64,000 nucleotides of DNA from Cohnella silvisoli (GTDB lineage: Bacteria > Bacillota > Bacilli > Paenibacillales > Paenibacillaceae). The stretch lies in contig NZ_JAIOAP010000026.1 of assembly GCF_021190915.1 (NCBI RefSeq), forward strand, positions 25,671 to 89,670. Reading direction: 5' to 3'. Position numbers and translations under genes: made by a program. Of the stretch, positions 7,929-17,208 are shown in pieces. Each line of letters begins with the position of its first letter. The first letter of the stretch is position 1. Below the pieces are notes generated by a model. The model was not told where the DNA came from and searched no databases. It saw nothing but the letters and a program-made list of their open reading frames with translations.

Positions 7929-9332
7929 ATGAAGAAGATGGCGATCGTGCTTGCTGCTGGACAAGGCAAGCGCATGAAATCGAAACTATATAAAGTACTG
8001 CATCCCGTCTGCGGGAAACCGATGGTCAGCCACGTATTGGAAGCGGTTCGGGGAGCATCTTGCGAGCGTTCTATCGTTATTGTCGGCCATGGGGCGGATG
8101 CCGTTCAGAGCGTACTGGGGCAGTCGGTTGAATATGCCCTGCAGGCCGAGCAACTCGGCACGGGGCACGCCGTTATGCAGGCAAAGTCCATGCTGGCTCA
8201 AGAAGACGGCGTAACGGTTGTCATTTGCGGAGATACGCCGCTTGTGCGTAAGGAAACCGTAGAAGCTATGATCGCCCTCCATCTCCAGCAAGGGGCAGCA
8301 GCAACGGTCTTGACAGCTGAATTAAATGAACCGTCTGGGTATGGGCGGATCGTTCGGGGAGCAAACAATGGCGTTCTTCGTATCGTGGAGCACAAAGACT
8401 GTTCGCCTGAAGAGTTGGCGATCAAAGAAATCAACACGGGAACGTATTGCTTCGATAATCGAAAACTGTTTCAAACGCTCGATAAAGTTACAAATAACAA
8501 TGCTCAAGGGGAATATTATTTAACCGACGTGATTGGAATCCTGCAAAGCGAGGGTAATTCCATCGTTGCTTGCCTTGTCGAAGATCCGTCGGAAGCCATT
8601 GGGGTAAATGATAAAGTTGCGCTTGGCGAAGCGGAACGACTTATGCGCCGACGCATTAATGCCGGTCATCAATTGAACGGCGTTACCTTAATCGATGCGG
8701 AGCACACGTATATCGAAGCGGACGTAACGATCGGAGCGGATACGACCGTGTATCCGGGATCCCTACTTCGCGGTCGGACTTCGATCGGATCGGATTGCGT
8801 AATTGGTCCTTCAACGGAACTCAGCGACACGATTGTCGGCAACGGGTCTACGATTCGGCAGACGGTAGCGGAAGGCGCGGAGGTCGGCGAGGAATGCAAT
8901 GTCGGTCCGTTTGCTTTCTTGCGTCCGGGAACGAAGCTGGGTCGCCAAGTTAAAGTAGGGGATTTCGTTGAGATTAAGAATACGGTAATAGGTGAACATA
9001 GCAAAGTACCGCATTTGAGTTATGTCGGAGATGCTGTAGTCGGCTCTAACGTCAATATCGGCTGCGGCGCGATTACGGCCAATTATGACGGATATAATAA
9101 ATCGAAGACCGAAATAGGCGACAATGTGTTCGTAGGCAGCAACGCCAATCTCATTGCCCCCCTCACGGTCGGCAATGGGGCATACATCGTAGCGGGGTCA
9201 ACCATTACGCATAATGTAGCAGACAACGACATGGCCATTGCACGCGAGCGCCAAGTGAACAAACCTGGTTATGCAGAAAAGTTAAGAGCCCGAGCCCGCG
9301 CCCGCGCCAAGAAGGATAGAGAAACCGATTAA
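7929..9332 (+). CDS. glmU: Bifunctional UDP-GlcNAc pyrophosphorylase / GlcN-1-P acetyltransferase
   Basis: Makes UDP-N-acetylglucosamine for peptidoglycan and teichoic acids. The N-terminal uridylyltransferase has LAAGQGKRM and VLHPVCGKPM, with CGDTP further on. The C-terminal half is a left-handed beta-helix of hexapeptide repeats with the acetyltransferase residues in PHLSYVGDA. At 467 residues it is full length. ATG 7929 gives MKKMAIVLAAG; a second ATG at 7938 is possible. The Arg/Ala-rich C-terminal tail is ordinary. Confidence 0.95.
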   Translation: MKKMAIVLAAGQGKRMKSKLYKVLHPVCGKPMVSHVLEAVRGASCERSIVIVGHGADAVQSVLGQSVEYALQAEQLGTGHAVMQAKSMLAQEDGVTVVICGDTPLVRKETVEAMIALHLQQGAAATVLTAELNEPSGYGRIVRGANNGVLRIVEHKDCSPEELAIKEINTGTYCFDNRKLFQTLDKVTNNNAQGEYYLTDVIGILQSEGNSIVACLVEDPSEAIGVNDKVALGEAERLMRRRINAGHQLNGVTLIDAEHTYIEADVTIGADTTVYPGSLLRGRTSIGSDCVIGPSTELSDTIVGNGSTIRQTVAEGAEVGEECNVGPFAFLRPGTKLGRQVKVGDFVEIKNTVIGEHSKVPHLSYVGDAVVGSNVNIGCGAITANYDGYNKSKTEIGDNVFVGSNANLIAPLTVGNGAYIVAGSTITHNVADNDMAIARERQVNKPGYAEKLRARARARAKKDRETD

Positions 9333-9350
9333 ACAAAAGGCGGTTAAACG

Positions 9351-10307
9351 ATGTCCTATTCGGATCCGACATTAAAACTATTTTCATGCAGCTCCAATCT
9401 GGAGCTTGCGCATGCCATCGCCAAATATATCGGAGTTGAGCTGGGCAAATCCGTCGTGAACCGGTTTAGCGATGGGGAAATCCATATTCGCCTTGATGAC
9501 AGCGTTAGAGGGAGCGACGTTTACGTCATTCAGTCGACCTCAGCCCCGGTAAACGACCATTTGATCGAGCTGCTCGTTATGGTGGATGCCCTTAAGCGGG
9601 CATCGGCCAAGACGATCAATGTTGTTATGCCTTATTACGGCTATGCAAGGCAAGATCGCAAAGCCCGTTCCCGGGATCCCATTACGGCGAAGCTTGTGGC
9701 TAACCTGATCGAGACGGCGGGGGCTCACCGCGTTATTGCCATGGATTTGCACGCGATGCAGATTCAAGGTTTCTTCGATATTCCCGTCGATCATTTGCTG
9801 GGCGTTCCGATCCTCGGGGATTATTTTCATGAGAAGGGTCTCTTTTCGCCCGTAGTTGTTTCTCCCGATCATGGCGGAGTCGTTCGGGCACGCAGGCTGG
9901 CGGATACTCTACAGGCGCCGCTGGCTATCATCGATAAGCGGAGGCCGGAGCCGGGCGTCGTCGAAGTGATGAATATTATCGGGGATGTATCGGGCCGCAC
10001 GGCGATTCTGATCGACGATATTATCGACACGGCGGGAACGATCGCACTAGCGGCCAATGCGCTGAAGGAAGCAGGGGCGGCGGATATTTATGCTTGCTGC
10101 ACTCATCCGGTGCTCTCTGGTCCAGCAATAGAGCGTCTAGAGGCCTCTCCGATCGTCGAAATCGTTGTCACCGATACGATACCGCTTCGGGAGCCGGTGG
10201 GCACCTCCAAGATTCGCGTATTGTCCGTAGCACCTCTTATGGGTGAAGCTATCGTTCGCATTCATAAGCACCAATCGATCAGCAAACTGTTCGAACCTCA
10301 CATTTAA
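9351..10307 (+). CDS. prs: Ribose-phosphate pyrophosphokinase (PRPP synthetase)
   Basis: Converts ribose 5-phosphate and ATP to PRPP, precursor for nucleotides, NAD, His and Trp. RQDRKARSRDPITAK is the flexible catalytic loop and ILIDDIIDTAGTI the PRPP loop. At 318 residues it matches class I enzymes. It starts 18 bases after glmU behind AAAGGCGG, so the two are probably cotranscribed. Confidence 0.97.
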   Translation: MSYSDPTLKLFSCSSNLELAHAIAKYIGVELGKSVVNRFSDGEIHIRLDDSVRGSDVYVIQSTSAPVNDHLIELLVMVDALKRASAKTINVVMPYYGYARQDRKARSRDPITAKLVANLIETAGAHRVIAMDLHAMQIQGFFDIPVDHLLGVPILGDYFHEKGLFSPVVVSPDHGGVVRARRLADTLQAPLAIIDKRRPEPGVVEVMNIIGDVSGRTAILIDDIIDTAGTIALAANALKEAGAADIYACCTHPVLSGPAIERLEASPIVEIVVTDTIPLREPVGTSKIRVLSVAPLMGEAIVRIHKHQSISKLFEPHI

Positions 10308-10308
10308 T

Positions 10309-10334
10309 GTTTAATCGCCTCCTCCCTAGGGTAA
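10309..10334 (+). promoter_or_regulatory. Sigma-B-type promoter before ctc
   Basis: GTTTAA (10309-10314), a 14-base spacer and GGGTAA (10329-10334) match the general-stress sigma-B consensus GTTTAW-N12-15-GGGWAW. In B. subtilis ctc is a founding sigma-B gene. The pattern also half-fits forespore sigma-F (GTTTA-N15-GGG), but two -10 positions disagree. Confidence 0.6.
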
Positions 10335-10353
10335 AACTACGTTATACGTATTT

Positions 10354-10393
10354 GATACAAACGTAAACCACCGTCCAATGGACGGCGGAATCG
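10354..10393 (+). other. Leader hairpin with 11-mer box (copy 1)
   Basis: GATACAAACGT, 7 bases, CGTCC, 4 bases, GACGGC, 5 bases, CG, then TTTTAC. The hairpin may end the prs transcript or act in the ctc leader. The same arrangement recurs before cbiM and lysS. Confidence 0.5.
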
Positions 10394-10414
10394 TTTTACT
10401 TGGGAGGTATTCTT

Positions 10415-11059
10415 ATGAGTACGACACTACGGGTACAAGCACGCAAAGCTACAAGTAAAGGCGACCTGCGCCGCATCCGTTCCGAAGGTAAGGTTCCGGG
10501 CGTTGTTTATGGCAAGGGTTTAGCTGCTCCCTCGAACATTTCCGTAGATGCGAAAGACCTGGATGCGATGCTTAGGAGCAACCCGCACGCCGTAGTTGAA
10601 ATCGATGTACCTGGAGCCGGTAAACATCCGGTCATGATGGCGGAGTTGCAGAGAGATTCTCTCTCCCGTCAGGTGATGCATATCGATTTCCATCGAATCA
10701 ATATGAACGAGAAGATTACGACGGCTGCGCGATTGGATGTTACAGGGGTTTCCCCTGGGGAAAAAGAAGGCGGCATGCTCCAACTTGTGCAGCACGAAAT
10801 TGAGATTGAGTGTTATCCGAAGGACATTCCGGATTCCATTGCGGTCGATGTAAGCAGCTTAGGGATGGGTGATCATCTTTCCATTAGCGATTTGAAGCTT
10901 CCGGCCGGAGTCGAGGCGAAGCAAGATCCGACAACCGTGATCTTGGCTGTGTTGGCTCCGCAGAAAGAGCGTACGGAAGAGGAAGTCGAAGCGCTTAACG
11001 ATGAAGCCGAGGAAGATCGCAAGCATTCAGAGGCTGCTCAGGCGGTCGATAAAATTTAG
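10415..11059 (+). CDS. ctc: Ribosomal protein bL25/TL5 (general stress protein Ctc)
   Basis: A 5S-rRNA-binding ribosomal protein of the long (Ctc/TL5) form, about 214 codons: an N-terminal L25 domain (about 1-92), a C-terminal beta domain (about 93-185), and an acidic Glu/Asp-rich tail. VPGVVYGKG and MHIDFHRINMNEKI are family signatures. ATG 10415 is chosen because GGGAGGT lies 7 bases before it. It is preceded by a sigma-B-like promoter and followed by a strong terminator. Confidence 0.94.
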   Translation: MSTTLRVQARKATSKGDLRRIRSEGKVPGVVYGKGLAAPSNISVDAKDLDAMLRSNPHAVVEIDVPGAGKHPVMMAELQRDSLSRQVMHIDFHRINMNEKITTAARLDVTGVSPGEKEGGMLQLVQHEIEIECYPKDIPDSIAVDVSSLGMGDHLSISDLKLPAGVEAKQDPTTVILAVLAPQKERTEEEVEALNDEAEEDRKHSEAAQAVDKI

Positions 11060-11080
11060 GATAGATGGGCGAAAAGAACG

Positions 11081-11123
11081 AAAAAAAGGGACCGCGCTCC
11101 TACATTGGAGCGGTCCCTTTTTT
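11081..11123. terminator. Bidirectional terminator between ctc and a convergent ORF
   Basis: A long hairpin, AAAAAAGGGACCG..GCTCC / GGAGC..GGTCCCTTTTT, has A-runs on one side and T-runs on the other, so it can stop transcription from both strands. It serves ctc and suggests a transcript arriving from the minus strand. Confidence 0.88.
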
Positions 11124-11142
11124 GTCAATAAATGAAGTGCTT

Positions 11143-11343
11143 TTAATAACCCGGACGAGAAACAAAGGTAAATTGCTTGCGGCTGTAGAAAATGTTATTG
11201 ACCTGTACGAATTCTTTGCCATAATATTCGATGAACCCGATATCGCTGTGCCGCCGCCCGCAGTAAATTTGGACCGGTACTTCGGAACACATATGATCCA
11301 GGAAATGCCGGTCATCAAAAATCATCTGGCCATTCATGTACAC
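11143..11343 (-). CDS. Small conserved-looking protein of unknown function
   Basis: A 66-residue minus-strand ORF (GTG start; ATG two codons later) behind a weak AAAGCGGGG site. The sequence is rich in aromatic residues, ends in TFVSRPGY, and has short beta-like segments (VPVQIYCGRRHSDIGFIEYY), recalling small Sm-like or spore-coat proteins, but no family is recognised. It ends 20 bases from the bidirectional terminator, and pth starts divergently upstream, which suggests a real gene. A coding-conservation test would be decisive. Confidence 0.55.
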   Translation of the reverse strand: MYMNGQMIFDDRHFLDHMCSEVPVQIYCGRRHSDIGFIEYYGKEFVQVNNIFYSRKQFTFVSRPGY

Positions 11344-11467
11344 ATCAATTGCCCCGCTTTCTATAATGGTCTCTTAAGACTCTGTATTCTTTAGGACACG
11401 CGAGGGGCAACAATCGTTGCATGAATAAAAAAATTTTCTAATAATCAACTGGAGGTTGAGGCACTTC

Positions 11468-12043
11468 ATGCGTTGGATTGTCGGACTAGGGAATCCCGGC
11501 GCCGCTTATGCAAGCACACGACATAACGCGGGCTTTATGGTTATCGATGAATTGGCTCGCAGGCTTAATATTGAAGTCGGCACGCAGAAGTGCAAGGCGC
11601 TTGTCGGGGAAGCCCGTATCGGGGATACGAAAGTGGCTTTGCTTAAGCCGATGACTTATATGAATTTGTCCGGAGAGTCGCTCAGAGCGTTCATGGATTA
11701 TTATAAGGTGAAGCTCGAGGATCTTATCGTCGTCTATGACGATTTGGATACAGAAGTAGGACGTATTAGGCTTAGGTATCAAGGGAGCCCTGGCGGGCAT
11801 AATGGCATTAAATCCATTATTCAGCATACGGGGACTCAGACTTTTAACCGTGTCCGCGTAGGCATCTCAAGGCCGAAGCCCGGAATGGTCATATCGGATT
11901 ACGTTCTGTCGCCTTTCGCCAAGGCGGAGAAGGACGATTTGCGCAGATCGGTCGAGGATGCTTGCGATGCCATCGAATTTTCTTTTCAGCACTCCTTCGA
12001 ACAGACGATGGCCAAGTTCAATGCCAAGGGCGGAGACGCTTAG
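11468..12043 (+). CDS. pth: Peptidyl-tRNA hydrolase
   Basis: A 191-residue esterase that recycles peptidyl-tRNA dropped from stalled ribosomes. The N-terminus MRWIVGLGNPG, catalytic His19 in STRHNAGF, and the signatures LLKPMTYMNLSGE and GGHNGIKSI are intact. ATG 11468 follows GGAGGTTGAG; an in-frame TTG at 11456 is unlikely. The order ctc-pth-fin-mfd matches B. subtilis. Confidence 0.96.
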   Translation: MRWIVGLGNPGAAYASTRHNAGFMVIDELARRLNIEVGTQKCKALVGEARIGDTKVALLKPMTYMNLSGESLRAFMDYYKVKLEDLIVVYDDLDTEVGRIRLRYQGSPGGHNGIKSIIQHTGTQTFNRVRVGISRPKPGMVISDYVLSPFAKAEKDDLRRSVEDACDAIEFSFQHSFEQTMAKFNAKGGDA

Positions 12044-12067
12044 AATAGGGTTTTTTCGGGAATACTG
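12038..12067 (+). promoter_or_regulatory. Sigma-F-like promoter of fin
   Basis: GCTTA (12038-12042), a 15-base spacer and GGGAATACTG (12058-12067) match the forespore sigma-F pattern GYWTA-N15-GGNRANANTW at all but the last base. It overlaps the pth stop. Fin is made in the forespore under sigma-F, so position and function agree. Confidence 0.7.
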
Positions 12068-12116
12068 GAGGAAGAGGCGGCACGTGCCGCATAACCTTAC
12101 TTCAGGAGGCATACAT

Positions 12117-12347
12117 ATGGCTGTAAACTATATTTGCCGGCATTGCAGCATGTCTCTTGGGCGGTTTGAGGATGGGGAAGTCCCGGAATACCGTCTTGGT
12201 CTGCATTTCTTGACCCCTGAAGAGCGAAAGCGTATAATAGCGTATAATTCCAACGGGGACGTGACCGTACGGGTCATATGCGAATACTGCAGCCAGACTT
12301 TAGATGCTCATCCGGAGCTGGCGTTATTGTCTAATCCGCTGCAATAA
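12117..12347 (+). CDS. fin: Anti-sigma-F factor Fin
   Basis: A 76-residue zinc-ribbon-like protein (formerly YabK) that helps shut off sigma-F when sigma-G takes over in the forespore. Two CxxC pairs are seen, C7/C10 (CRHC) and C55/C58 (CEYC), with LTPEERKRIIAYNSNGDV between them as in the family. ATG 12117 follows CAGGAGG. A sigma-F-type promoter lies upstream. Confidence 0.93.
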   Translation: MAVNYICRHCSMSLGRFEDGEVPEYRLGLHFLTPEERKRIIAYNSNGDVTVRVICEYCSQTLDAHPELALLSNPLQ

Positions 12348-12450
12348 ACGCAGAGTTTCACGTTCCGACATCCTCAAGGAGTCCTTGGCATGTGCCGGGG
12401 CTTTTTTCATGATTCTACAGAGTGGATTTACGTAAGAAAGGGGAAATGCC

Positions 12451-15400
12451 ATGAAGCCGCTAATCCAATCGTTGGTCACGGATCCCGATTTAATTAGCAT
12501 TATACAAGGGCTGAAAGGCGGAATGCGGGAGCAGCTCGTTGCTGGATTGTCCGGTTCCGCACGCCAAGCGGCTATTGCTGGAATGTATCGGGAACTGCAA
12601 AGGCCCATCGTAGTCATCACGCATAATATGTTCTCGGCGCAGAAGATGGCAGACGACCTGCAGGAGTGTCTTTCAACCGATGAGGTTTTGCTCTATCCGG
12701 CCAATGAGCTTATTGCGGCGGAGACAGCGATCTCAAGCCCGGAAACGTCGGCTCGCCGATTAGAAGTTCTGCTTAAGCTCGCGGAAGGCTTCCGCGGCGT
12801 TATTGTCGTGCCGTTCGCGGGAATTCGGAAATTCCAGCCCGATCGGAAAACGATGTCGGAGGCGCACATTGATCTTCAGGTCGGCCATACGCTGCCTATG
12901 GATCAATTCCTTCGAGGAATGATTGAGCTAGGTTATGAGCGGGTAGATCGCGTGGAACAGAAGGGTCATCTTAGCGTTCGCGGGGGAATCGTCGATTTCT
13001 TCCCACTAGCTTCAGCTTCTGCATATCGTGTGGAGTGGTTTGACGATGAGGTCGATTCCATCCGTACTTTTGATCCCACGGATCAACGATCCATCGACAA
13101 GATGGAAACGTATACGGTACAGCCCTGTCGCGAATGGATTGCGGGCGAGAGAAGATTCCAGAATGCCGCTCAGCATGCCCATGATTTATTGGATAAGCAG
13201 TTGGAGAAGATGGCCGATCGGCAAGCGAAAGAGCGCCTGCAATCGGAAATTTCCCGGGAAATCGAGCTTTTACGACAAAATGTTTATTTTTCCGAAATTT
13301 ACAAATACATATCTTTACTCTATCCGGAGCGGCAAACGCTGCTAGACTATATTCCGAAGGATACGGTCTTGCTCATGGATGAGCCGAACAGGCTTGGTGA
13401 AACCGCGCGCCAGCTCGAACGCGACGAATCCGAGTGGACGACCCATCTGCTGCAGCAAGGCAAGTCGTTGCCGGGATTCGTGCTGGCCGTCTCCGCGGAG
13501 CAAGCGCTCTATCCGAAGGGCTACCAGACCGTCTACATGTCGCTGTTCGTGCGTCAGATTCCCCACACGCAGCCGCAAAATATCGTTAATTTCGTCTGTC
13601 GCGCGATGCAAAATTTCCATGGTCAGATGAACGTGCTGAAGGCGGAGATGGAACGTTGGCGCAAAAGCGGAATTCGGATTCTGATGCTGGCGGGCAACTC
13701 TGAACGCGCCGAGAGAATGAGGCGGGTACTCGAAGACTATCAGATTGATACGCCCGAAATTCTGCAAGGCAACCTGCAGAGCGGGTTTGAGCTGCCTTCG
13801 AGTAAGCTGGTCGTCATCACGGAAGGCGAGATGTTCACGCAGAAGCAGCGCAAGGCACGCCGCGTCGACCGACACCTGGATAATGCAGAGCGTATCAAAA
13901 GCTATACCGAGCTCAAGGTCGGCGACTATGTCGTGCATCAGAATCATGGCGTCGGCAAATACTTGGGCATCGGAACGCTCGAAGTCGGCGGCATTCACAA
14001 GGATTACCTTCATATCGTCTATGCGGCAGGAGACCGTCTTTCCGTTCCTGTTGAGCAATTCGATCTTATACAAAAATATATCGGCAACGAGGACAAGGAG
14101 CCGAAAGTAAGCAAGCTGGGCGGGGCGGAATGGAACCGGGTTAAATCAAAGGTTCGCACTTCCGTTCAAGACATTGCGGATGACTTGATCAAACTATATG
14201 CGGCTCGGCAATCGACGGTAGGCTTCGGATTCGGGGAGGATACTCCGTACCAGCAGGAATTCGAAGAGATGTTCCCTTATGAAGAAACGGCGGATCAGCT
14301 CCGCGCCATTCGGGAGATTAAAGAAGACATGCAAACTCCTCGACCGATGGACCGACTCTTGTGCGGGGACGTCGGTTACGGAAAAACGGAAGTCGCGATT
14401 CGTGCGGCGTTCAAAGCTGCTATCGAAGGTAAACAAGTCGCAGTACTCGTACCGACGACGATTCTTGCTCAGCAGCATTATGAGACGTTTCGGGAGAGAT
14501 TCTCGGGATATCCTTTCCAAATCAAAGTGCTTAGCCGTTTTCGGACGCGCAAGGAGCAGACGGATACGATGAAAGGCTTGAAGTCGGGCACCGTTGATGT
14601 CGTTATTGGCACGCATCGCTTGCTGTCGCAGGATATCGTTTTTAAAGAGCTCGGGTTGCTTATCGTGGATGAAGAGCAGCGTTTCGGCGTTACCCATAAA
14701 GAAAAGCTGAAGAAGATCAAAACCAACGTGGACGTATTGACCTTAACGGCTACGCCTATACCGCGTACGCTGCATATGTCCATGCTCGGCGTCCGAGATT
14801 TGTCGGTCATCGAGACGCCTCCGGAAAATCGTTTTCCCGTTCAGACCTATGTGGTCGAGTATAGCCCTACGCTTGTACGGGAAGCCGTGGAGCGGGAGTT
14901 GGCGAGGGATGGACAGGTCTATTATTTGTTTAATCGGGTTCAAGGCATCTATCAGATGGCAGAGCAGATCAGTGCCCTCGTACCGGATGCTAGGGTCGCC
15001 GTCGCTCATGGCCAAATGTCGGAGCAGGAGCTCGAGCGGACGATCCTAGATTTCCTTGATGGGGAATACGACGTGCTGGTGAGTACGAGCATTATTGAAA
15101 CCGGGGTCGATATTCCGAACGTCAATACATTACTTGTGCACGATGCGGATCGAATGGGGCTGTCCCAGCTGTATCAGCTTCGGGGTCGTGTCGGACGTTC
15201 TAATCGTATCGCTTACGCGTATTTTACGTACCAACGGGACAAGGTATTGACGGAAGTAGCGGAGAAACGACTGCAATCGATCAAAGAATTCACGGAGCTA
15301 GGCTCCGGCTTCAAGATCGCCATGCGCGACTTGTCCATCCGCGGAGCGGGTAATTTGCTTGGTGCCGAGCAGCATGGATTCATTGCTTCGGTCGGTTTCG

Positions 15401-15972
15401 ATTTGTATTCCCAGATGCTCGCGGAAGAAATCCAAAGCCGCAAGTCCGAGATGGGCGGGGTCGTGCTGCCGCCGCAGCCTGTAAATACGCAGCTCGATTT
15501 GGGCGTGGATGCTTATCTGCCTCCCGAATATATTTACGACAGCATACAGAAAATTGAAATCTATAAGAAAGTCGCGACGGCAGCTTCATTGGAGGATGTC
15601 GCGGACTTATTCGAAGAACTGATGGACCGTTTCGGCGATCCGCCTAAAGCGGTACTTAACCTAATGACGGTTGCCAGGCTGAAAGTATACGGCCGCAAAT
15701 ATGGCATTGAATCCATCGTTCGTCGAGGGGATGAAATTACGCTGAAGCTCGAAGAACGCCGTCGGGAAGACGTCGATCTGGTTAAGCTCAAAGCTCTGGA
15801 ATCCAAGTTCCAGGGACGAATGGTATCGGCTATTACCGCTCAACAGCTGCTTATTCGCTTTAAGGTAAGAGGGATGGATGAGAACGCTTTATTGGCGCTC
15901 GTAGAGGATTTTCTGTTACAATACAAAGAAGCGACGAAATCGAAGGGAGAACTGCAGGATGTTGCACCATAA
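12451..15972 (+). CDS. mfd: Transcription-repair coupling factor Mfd
   Basis: A 1173-residue ATP-dependent translocase that removes stalled RNA polymerase and recruits UvrA. A UvrB-like N-terminal module is followed by the RNA-polymerase-interacting domain (ELKVGDYVVHQNHGVGKYLG, about 490). The helicase core has Walker A GDVGYGKTEV (about 635), VDEEQRFG, LTATPIPRTL and RGRVGRS, and the C-terminal TRCF domain is present. Length matches B. subtilis Mfd (1177). The start follows AAAGGGGA; the 3' end overlaps the next gene by 14 bases. Confidence 0.97.
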   Translation: MKPLIQSLVTDPDLISIIQGLKGGMREQLVAGLSGSARQAAIAGMYRELQRPIVVITHNMFSAQKMADDLQECLSTDEVLLYPANELIAAETAISSPETSARRLEVLLKLAEGFRGVIVVPFAGIRKFQPDRKTMSEAHIDLQVGHTLPMDQFLRGMIELGYERVDRVEQKGHLSVRGGIVDFFPLASASAYRVEWFDDEVDSIRTFDPTDQRSIDKMETYTVQPCREWIAGERRFQNAAQHAHDLLDKQLEKMADRQAKERLQSEISREIELLRQNVYFSEIYKYISLLYPERQTLLDYIPKDTVLLMDEPNRLGETARQLERDESEWTTHLLQQGKSLPGFVLAVSAEQALYPKGYQTVYMSLFVRQIPHTQPQNIVNFVCRAMQNFHGQMNVLKAEMERWRKSGIRILMLAGNSERAERMRRVLEDYQIDTPEILQGNLQSGFELPSSKLVVITEGEMFTQKQRKARRVDRHLDNAERIKSYTELKVGDYVVHQNHGVGKYLGIGTLEVGGIHKDYLHIVYAAGDRLSVPVEQFDLIQKYIGNEDKEPKVSKLGGAEWNRVKSKVRTSVQDIADDLIKLYAARQSTVGFGFGEDTPYQQEFEEMFPYEETADQLRAIREIKEDMQTPRPMDRLLCGDVGYGKTEVAIRAAFKAAIEGKQVAVLVPTTILAQQHYETFRERFSGYPFQIKVLSRFRTRKEQTDTMKGLKSGTVDVVIGTHRLLSQDIVFKELGLLIVDEEQRFGVTHKEKLKKIKTNVDVLTLTATPIPRTLHMSMLGVRDLSVIETPPENRFPVQTYVVEYSPTLVREAVERELARDGQVYYLFNRVQGIYQMAEQISALVPDARVAVAHGQMSEQELERTILDFLDGEYDVLVSTSIIETGVDIPNVNTLLVHDADRMGLSQLYQLRGRVGRSNRIAYAYFTYQRDKVLTEVAEKRLQSIKEFTELGSGFKIAMRDLSIRGAGNLLGAEQHGFIASVGFDLYSQMLAEEIQSRKSEMGGVVLPPQPVNTQLDLGVDAYLPPEYIYDSIQKIEIYKKVATAASLEDVADLFEELMDRFGDPPKAVLNLMTVARLKVYGRKYGIESIVRRGDEITLKLEERRREDVDLVKLKALESKFQGRMVSAITAQQLLIRFKVRGMDENALLALVEDFLLQYKEATKSKGELQDVAP

Positions 15973-17053
15973 TCGCATGCCGTACCGCCGGCTCGCTATG
16001 TTCACGCTGGCAGCGGTCATGCTAGTCGCAATGATGTCCGCTTGCGGCAAAAAAGACGGTGAAATGCCGGGGGCCGGCAAAGGCAAGGTCATAGCCACTT
16101 ATAAGGGCGGGGAAGTCACAGACACAGAGTTCGATAAATATGTGGCCTATACTCCGTTCGTAGATCAACAAAAAGCCATGTACATGTCCATCCCGCAGTT
16201 CAAGGAAGAAAATATTAAACAGTATATCGTAAGCAAGGTACTGGTTAAAAATGTATCCAAGAAAGATTTAGATGCCGCCAAAACAGCAGCCGCGGACTTC
16301 AAGAAGCAATTGGAGGAAGCGATCAAGACGCAAGCCCAGCTAAAAGATTACATGGATAAAAACAAGCTTACCGTTAGCGATGTCGTTGCGTTCTTCCAGC
16401 ATGATCGAGCGATGCAGGGATACTACGTATCTAAAGGCGAAGAGTTTAAGCCTAAAGTGACGGAAGCAGAAATTAAAACCCAGTTCGATAAGGATCCATC
16501 CGATTTTAACGTTGTAACGGTTCGCCATATTCTGATTGGAACGGTCGATCCGAATACGCAAGCGCAGTTAAAATCCGATGAGGATGCGCTCAAGGTTGCC
16601 AAGGATGTAAAGGCTAAGCTGGAAGCGGGCGGAGATTGGAACGCTCTTGCGAAGGAGTTTTCCACGGATACCGGTTCGAAAGACAAGGGCGGCCTGTATG
16701 AGAAGCAGAAAGCGAACGGTTGGGTAGCTGAATTTAAGGAAGCGGCCAACAAGCAGGAAATCGGTAAAGTCGGTGATCCAGTACGCACGCAATTCGGTTA
16801 TCATGTCATGAAGGTCGAAAGCCGCGAGCCGACACCTTACGATAAACTGACCACAGAAGATAAAGACAAATTAAGAGTTGCAGTCGCGACGACGAAATTG
16901 ACGGATTTCATTAAAGCGGAACAGGACAAGCTGGCGATTAAGGTTACGTTGCCGCCAGAACCTTCTCCAAGCGCATCGGGTTCTCCTAGCGCTTCGCCTT
17001 CCGCATCACCAAGTGCGTCGCCGTCTGCATCTCCATCGGCTTCCGCTAAATAA
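15959..17053 (+). CDS. Parvulin-type peptidyl-prolyl isomerase lipoprotein
   Basis: A 364-residue exported lipoprotein of the PrsA/SurA kind that probably assists folding of secreted proteins. The signal peptide ends in lipobox MSAC (Cys about 29). A SurA-N-like helical region precedes a rotamase domain (about 180-285; VRHILIG, DTGSKDKGGLYE, FGYHVMKVE). The C-terminus is a Pro/Ser/Ala repeat tail from about 330, likely a wall-spanning linker. ATG 15959 lies inside the end of mfd behind AAGGGAGA. B. subtilis lacks this gene between mfd and spoVT. A second homologue is at 53215. Confidence 0.88.
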   Translation: MLHHNRMPYRRLAMFTLAAVMLVAMMSACGKKDGEMPGAGKGKVIATYKGGEVTDTEFDKYVAYTPFVDQQKAMYMSIPQFKEENIKQYIVSKVLVKNVSKKDLDAAKTAAADFKKQLEEAIKTQAQLKDYMDKNKLTVSDVVAFFQHDRAMQGYYVSKGEEFKPKVTEAEIKTQFDKDPSDFNVVTVRHILIGTVDPNTQAQLKSDEDALKVAKDVKAKLEAGGDWNALAKEFSTDTGSKDKGGLYEKQKANGWVAEFKEAANKQEIGKVGDPVRTQFGYHVMKVESREPTPYDKLTTEDKDKLRVAVATTKLTDFIKAEQDKLAIKVTLPPEPSPSASGSPSASPSASPSASPSASPSASAK

Positions 17054-17070
17054 TAACTATTTAACGAATC

Positions 17071-17130
17071 AAAGACGTGTGCTGGATCTCGATCGGATTT
17101 AACGATCGGTTCCGGGCACGTCTTTTTTTC
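17071..17130 (+). terminator. Terminator after the parvulin gene
   Basis: The outer stem AAAGACGTG / CACGTCTTT with an inner CGATCG pairing is followed by TTTTTTT. Confidence 0.8.
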
Positions 17131-17208
17131 GTAGTGAAAACTCTCCGGGCAAATTGCGCCCCGCACCCCGCACCCCCGCACCCCGCACCCGCATAAAGAC
17201 GGTTTGCT

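Noticed and set aside
13342..14073. 243-residue ORF on the minus strand inside mfd
   Set aside because: It is antisense to a fully conserved part of mfd, with no ribosome-binding site; a codon-shadow.
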